Assembly (NCBI GenBank): GCA_034509735.1
Contig: JACGWO010000010.1
Span: 15,637,193-15,701,192 of the forward strand
Origin: Sesamum alatum
Lineage: Eukaryota; Streptophyta; Magnoliopsida; Lamiales; Pedaliaceae
Direction of reading: 5' to 3'
DNA length: 64,000 nt
The position numbers and the translations under genes are program-made. Below, in pieces: positions 59,301-64,000 of the stretch (position 1 is the stretch's first letter; every line of letters begins with the position of its first letter). The notes beneath the pieces were generated by a model, which made no database searches, had not been told where the DNA came from, and saw only the letters and a list, made by a program, of their open reading frames with translations.

Positions 59301-59939
59301 CCCTCACCTCATCTCTTGCTCTTGGCCAACATCCTCAAAATACATATGATGTATTTCTTATGCTAGAAAGTCTAGCTATTATACTTGCTCTCTTTCACTC
59401 CAAAAAGAGAAGTGTTTCTCTTGTATTCTCCATGAATCTATAAGTGATCCACCATAACTCTATAACATCTACTAGTATAGGGTTATAGGAGATTCTATCA
59501 TAGGTGGTATGAACTATCTTTCGAGGGAAGACACTTGTGTTACTACCGTAAATGATGGCCCGACCGGTTTTACCTTGCTGGAGGACTACAAGCCGTTTCC
59601 ACCATTAGCTTACAAGAGGATCTCATTCTTGAGAATATCACATCCTCTACATCAATCGGAGTGCACCAAAAGTTGGTATTCCTAAACAATTCAATTGACT
59701 CCTTTATGCATAAGATCCGCATCGTAGTAGCAACAAGACGGTCGATTTGATTGCTAATTGCAATATAGTATTGTAATTAAAATTTTAAATTTCGCTGCGT
59801 TTAAGGTCTTGGGACCTATACGAATCTAACAATTCCACCAAAAGAATGAACCTTAAAAATAACAAAAAAAAAAATTAGACGATTTTAAAAATTGATTAAA
59901 AACACAGAGACTAAAATAAAAATAATCCCATTTTAAATT
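56367..59939. mobile_element. TIR element (Mutator-like) with perfect 9-bp duplication, interrupted by a solo LTR
   Basis: Left GGGTTATTTTTATTTTAACC and right AAATAAAAATAATCCC are inverted. Complementarity continues through GTGTTTTTAATCAATTTTTA on the left and TAAAAATTGATTAAAAACAC on the right. ATTTTAAAT occurs at 56358-56366 and 59940-59948. Internal DNA before the solo LTR (56450-57420) is AT-rich, with a Helitron-like TCTATGCTTTATATAATTG near 56986. No transposase was seen. Confidence 0.85.
57421..59831 (+). repeat. 2.4-kb solo LTR (probably copia-type)
   Basis: It begins TGTTAGAATTGGTACC and ends GGGACCTATACGAATCTAACA (TGTTAGA...TCTAACA terminal inversion). The flanks ATTCT and ATTCC agree at 4 of 5, a worn target duplication. 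The end sequence, with GCTGCGTTTAAGGTC just before, resembles long copia LTRs of other eudicots. No internal domain or second LTR is present, so LTR-LTR recombination is likely. It contains a (TA)n at about 59190 and an array of TTAATTAATT words at 58370-58900. Confidence 0.75.
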
Positions 59940-59948
59940 TTCTAGCCA

Positions 59949-60273
59949 GCCATACTCACTAAATAAGCTGAACCCAACTAACCAACAGACGCTCAGTTGG
60001 AATGAATAGTTAAAAATTATGATTATGGTTTCAAATTTTACTGGAATTAATTTTCTATATATATATATATATATTATTTTAGGTGTTGTTTATTTGTTTC
60101 TACTTGATGCCTACCTCATTCTTTTTTGTTTATTACAAAAGTGAGAAAGTAGGAGTAGCACATCACAGATCCATCAAGGATGAAAAAGTAGGGATGACAT
60201 CTCACAAATTCCTCTTAATGGATCGTGTTTTTGCCTGCCTGCTAGAAGATTCCTATAGTTGAGAACCAAGATC
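59949..60273. other. AT-rich spacer
   Basis: A (TA)n tract at about 60058-60074 is the only clear structure. Confidence 0.45.
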
Positions 60274-60276
60274 TAA

Positions 60277-60696
60277 CACTACAAGAAATTATGCTAATAG
60301 CTAGAAAAAATAGAAAGGTGGGTAAATTTATTGGTAATTAGCGAGGAATTTAGCAAAGACATGAATTTTAGGTTCTTGTGATTTCGAAATTAGCAATAGA
60401 AATAATTCATTGCTAGAATTAGAAATGAATTTTAATGTTAATGCAAAACTTCGTAGCTAATCTTGACAAAAAATTGAAAAGAAAATTTTATCAACAAATA
60501 TTTTCATTAGTAAAATTTCTAGCAAAATCATCAACAAAAAAAAAAAAGTAGATAAAAATTCGATGCTAAAATTAGCGACGAGCTAATTACCAAGTTATAT
60601 TTTTCTTCTTAAATTCGTCGCCTAACATAAATTACAACACTTCCACTTTTTTATAAAAAATTTGTGTTATTGCTAATGATATTATTTCTTATAATG
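60277..60696. mobile_element. 420-bp non-autonomous CACTA-like MITE
   Basis: The left end CACTACAAGAAATTATGCTA is matched by the inverse of the right end (CATTATAAGAAATAATATCA), flanked by TAA at 60274-60276 and 60697-60699. CACTA termini and a 3-bp duplication are the standard signature. The right terminus has C-to-T type decay (CATTA). Confidence 0.8.
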
Positions 60697-60900
60697 TAAC
60701 CACATCGAAACCAAGACGCAGGTTTCGACGTACATTTAACCTAGTCAAACACCTCAACAAAGATTCATGCCCACATTATGTTAAAAAAGATAGTAACATC
60801 AATTAGTTGGTCATAGCACCAAAGAGATTATAAAACATTGTCTTTTTACGGGATGAAAAAGGATTAAATGCTTTTCTGTTCTCGACTTAGCATAATAGTA

Positions 60901-60971
60901 TTGGGTAGACCTCATACAATAACTGTCCTAGCTCTACCATATCTTTTGTTTCATTTCTTCTGGAACAATCA
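60901..60971 (+). pseudogene. ycf1: Plastid ycf1 (TIC214) fragment in an organellar insert
   Basis: The translation [20 protein letters not shown] plus WNNH is the conserved segment from the first third of plastid YCF1/TIC214, a protein-import component. Only about 24 codons are present and they read open. The fragment is immediately followed by mitochondrial nad9 sequence, so it probably entered the nucleus as part of mitochondrial DNA already carrying plastid DNA. Confidence 0.8.
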
Positions 60972-60990
60972 TATTCTTTATCTTTTCTTT

Positions 60991-61134
60991 ATGGATAACC
61001 AATTCATTTTCAAATATAGTTGGGAGATTTTACCTAAAAAATGGGTCAAAAATATGGAAATATCGGAACATAGAAATAGATCTGACACCCATACGGACTA
61101 CCCATTTCAATTGTTGTGCTTTCTTAAATTGCAT
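60991..61134 (+). pseudogene. nad9: 5' fragment of mitochondrial nad9 in the nucleus
   Basis: From the ATG at 60991 the sequence encodes [20 protein letters not shown] and continues to [12 protein letters not shown], the first 48 residues of NADH dehydrogenase subunit 9 of respiratory complex I. Similarity stops at 61134, so it cannot make a functional subunit. High conservation suggests a relatively recent transfer. About 19 bp separate it from the ycf1 fragment. Confidence 0.88.
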
Positions 61135-61949
61135 GATAATATTTTGATTCATAGTGAGTGGCCAAAGGAGTGGAATGAAAGGAAATGAAAAAGAAGAGAG
61201 AAGGAACGAGCGTAATCTATGAAGCGAGTCTATGAGTCTAACGAGAAGCGAACGAGCTAAATAGTCTATAGAGTCTATAAAGAAATCCTCCCGTTGTGCC
61301 TAGATAAATCGAAAATGGTGGATGTAAAAATCCACAAGGACTGTGTCCTTCAAGTCGCACGTTGCTTTCTACCACATCGTTTGTCATTTGATGTTTTCGT
61401 TTTGTAACATTCTAGAGTAATATATTTGGTTCTACAGTTTTTTAATTTTCATAATTTTAATATTTTCTTCGCTGGATGTTGCAATGAACCTCGAGTCAGA
61501 ACCTCCTTTATCTTTAATTGTTTGCCTTAGTTTGCATTCTATTTTTTTAGGTTGCTACTTGGACGAGACACTTGCTTGCTTGCTATTATTCACTATAGAG
61601 TGGACCAACTTTGAATTACCGACAATTGACGAATACTACATCACCATTCACCAGCGAATTAGCAGTCTTCTATCTAATTCTCCCTTCTCGTTGTTTTTTT
61701 TTTCTTGAAAGAAGACAACATAGGTATACTACTTTTTTCATTCTTATATCCCTCCATTTTTTTTTTGTTGTTTTGGCTGAAATTAACTTCGACGAACGCT
61801 GCACAAATCCAAGAAATTCACAGCTTTGCACTTTGAAGACCATAATGAGCCGTTTTCATGTGTCATCATTCGAAGCAGCAAGGATAATCTCAAGGTAAAA
61901 GGTACTACCCTATGCGTTCACGAGCCAACACCACACTCTCTCCAAATCT
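61135..61949. other. Transition region, partly organelle-like
   Basis: A stretch at about 61294-61385 (ending in TTGCTTTCTACCACATCGTT) resembles plastid or mitochondrial DNA, but I could not place it. The open frames at 61484-61708 and 61611-61898 have no recognised domain. Confidence 0.35.
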
Positions 61950-63724
61950 CGATCTTTGTCCAAGTCCATGCACATCCATGTCTGGTCCGAGAAGGTGATG
62001 AGAGCCACGCTTGACCCTTACTCCAATATTTCCTCTCAAACCAAGGTGTTGTTGCTCAAGTCTTCTCTTCACGATGTCAAGGTCGATACCGAGTTCATCC
62101 TTCTGTCCCGCCACCTTGCCACCACCAGTACTTCTTGGAGGACTCCTCAATCCAAGTATGACGAAGTATCCTTCTAGCCCGACTATTGGGAATGGACTAA
62201 AGACGTGCTTAACCACCACGCAAACATTCTTCATGACGCCAAGATTCACGCAACCGTGCACACATCCCTTTTCACGCACGTCTGCAACAAGCATGTCCTT
62301 TAAGCATTCCGTGAGCTATGGTGCCCTTCTAAGAACACTTTACACGCCGACGTTGGAGAGATATCCATTTCCTTGTGGGACATCGGTGGGCTTTGTGAGT
62401 TACCCGTGCATGGAGATTTTTTTGATGAGGTCGTCCTTTCTTCCAAGGACTTGCTGACTATGAAGCGTGTAAGCCCTCCGTCCCACAAAGCTGTAAGTAC
62501 TTTCTTTTAGCGTACCACCATCTTTCCAAAGACTCAAATGGAGTACTTGTTTCCGCTTGGGTTGGTTTTTGATTCAAGGGACCTCTTTGCTACGCAACAC
62601 CTGCTCTACGTTCTTCTCGAAGAGAGTCAACGAGCCCACGCTTTCTCGTAATCCCAGCGATGACAATGACGCTTCCAATCTACCTCGGAGTAAGGACTAT
62701 AACGAGTTTTTTACCACACTGTAGATTCCCAAGACATACGAGACGAGACCTATGTGGCGGCTTTTCTCTCGTGTTGGCTATATAGCTTTGTCCTTCCACA
62801 TGACAAAGTTGGTAAAGTACGTACTTCTGCTTTCAGAGTTGCAAGTAGAATGGCTCATGGTGAATACTTTTCTTCGGCTATCCCCGTCTTGGTGAGCATC
62901 TATCGAGGCCTTAGGGATATGTCTGCTGCCACAAATTTTTTTTAGTCTTTTGCCATCTTTTCCATTCAATACATGTACAGTTGGATTGGACGATATCTTC
63001 AAACTCATTTTCCTCCCAACCTTAAACCCATTGGAGCCAAATGGTGAAGTACGCGGTGGAGAACATGGCTAGACACTTCAAACCTACCGAGGCGCGTGAT
63101 TTATTTCATCATATCAACCTTTCGAGGCTCCTGAATGTTCACTTCCATCATCAAGGCCCACTTTATTAGTAGATGATACAGACCTATTGAGTACAAGGAC
63201 CTCTTCGTGGCATTGCGTTCAAGCTACTTGACACTTTGGATTAGGGCGGACTCCGTTGTTGAAGCTTACGGTCTCCACCGTTTTAGTCGCCAATTTGGTT
63301 TTTGCCAAGATGTCCCAGGGTATTTGAAGAAGGAGATCTTGACTAACACCTTCAAGGAACTTGGGCGAGTTTGGCAAACTTGCACTTTATCAGGTACCTC
63401 ATCTAAACTCTTCGTTCCCGATAATATTTCTTCATCTCCCTTAGTCATGAAGGAGAACATGGATTGGTGGGCAAAGTGCATCAGAACTCATGCCGAGAAG
63501 AATACAAAGGTCATTCTTAAACTCAATGATCCCCCCAATTTGGAAAGGATCCCAAAGACAATCGAGCTGCCCCTGTCATCAATATTGAGGGGATGAAGCC
63601 CGCCGCCGGTGCTCTTAAGAAGAGGCACAACGTATCTGCAGACGCGCCTATCGGTGTTTTGTGCAGCGAAAATAATGTAATGTCTGTGTTGTCCATCTCG
63701 AACGAGCAACTTAGCAATTCTTAA
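61950..63724 (+). pseudogene. Decayed plant-mobile-domain (PMD, aminotransferase-like) gene
   Basis: Reading across frames gives phrases typical of TE-associated PMD proteins: SLWDIGGLCELPVHGDFFDE and KTYETRPMW, RDMSAATNFF, and a final block with FGFCQDVPGYLKKEI and WWAKCIRTH. The last long frame, 63207-63596 (129 codons), is open. Stops (e.g. about 62176, 62303, 62944, 63720) and shifts break the rest. PMD domains occur in plant transposons and in host MAIL1/MAIN genes; the repeat setting points to the transposon type. No transposase catalytic core was recognised. Confidence 0.65.
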
Positions 63725-64000
63725 TCATTTGAGAAGGTTTTTGACTTAGACACTGTTAGTGTGAATTCTTCATTTTTTGAGGACATTCCAAGTTCTTTCA
63801 TGCCTTTAGACGAGTTGGCGCTTTACGTAAATATATCACCACATCACTTTCACTATATTTTCTTTTGTTATTCTCTTCTTGATCCTTCTTCTTACGTTTC
63901 CCTTGTATCTCTCTTTCTTTCAGCTTGCCGGTCTTGATGAAGGGGTCCCCCTAACTCCCAAAGGTAGCATAGGCTCGGTGAACGGGATTAGTGCATTTGA
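63725..64000 (+). other. Downstream exon-like tail of the PMD gene, running off the right edge
   Basis: Text such as FEDIPSSFMPLDELAL is followed by a pyrimidine-rich stretch ending TTTCTTTCAG at 63924, then CTTGCCGGTCTTGATGAAGG. This looks like an intron and a further exon of the same decayed gene. Confidence 0.4.

Noticed and set aside
57421..59831. A non-coding RNA gene or host gene in this 2.4-kb stretch of higher complexity
   Set aside because: TGTTAGA...TCTAACA ends and a worn 5-bp duplication fit a solo LTR better, and no long open frame exists.
62011..62457. 148-codon open frame on the plus strand (and the opposite 61905-62294 frame)
   Set aside because: Both overlap the better supported PMD reading in another frame; the residue content is Ser/Pro/Thr-rich as expected from a shadow frame.

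Overview
The window is nuclear DNA of a flowering plant, probably a eudicot. The supporting evidence is intron-rich genes, a plant FBW2-type F-box gene, Tat-type gypsy, copia and plant L1-type LINE elements, CACTA and Mutator-like MITEs, and a fragment joining plastid ycf1 to mitochondrial nad9. Asterid or Lamiales ancestry is a guess from repeat style only. Coordinates, exon joins and repeat boundaries were read by eye.

Only three host genes are supported. (1) 3275-6149 (+) has six exons and encodes 224 aa, with an N-terminal hydrophobic signal and a C-terminal membrane segment; function unknown. (2) 22687-31009 (+) has 14 exons and encodes 389 aa. It includes a 13-nt microexon and is a conserved-looking protein that I cannot name. 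(3) 35765-37125 (-) has two coding exons and encodes a 319-aa F-box/LRR protein of the FBW2 type, with a 5' UTR intron full of microsatellites.

The rest is layered transposable elements. 1-2111: antisense ORF and 3' LTR of a gypsy element. 6702-13929: a nearly full-length, decayed LINE on the minus strand with a 15-bp target duplication. 14885-22638: a long-TIR, Mutator-like unit with a 10-bp target duplication. It contains a foldback and a decayed Tat-type gypsy with two RNase H domains but no visible 3' LTR, and its right edge lies 48 bp from the start codon of gene 2. 29.4-30.6 kb: two related MITEs in one intron of gene 2. 32.8-33.3, 39.4-42.3, 48.1-51.7, 53.9-54.3 and 55.5-56.0 kb: palindromic MITEs, several with clear 9-10-bp target duplications. 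42932-47972: a copia element with paired 332-bp LTRs. 56367-59939: a TIR element with a perfect 9-bp duplication, broken by a 2.4-kb solo LTR. 60277-60696: a small CACTA MITE. 60.9-61.1 kb: the organellar insert. 61.95-64 kb: a decayed plant-mobile-domain gene.

The most interesting pattern is a set of mutually unrelated palindromic elements sharing one layout. Their ends resemble GGGTTAA(A/T), they carry spaced C-runs just inside, their two halves are self-complementary, and several have 9-10-bp target duplications. One copy sits inside another repeat whose uninterrupted sister lies 3 kb away, giving an internal empty site.
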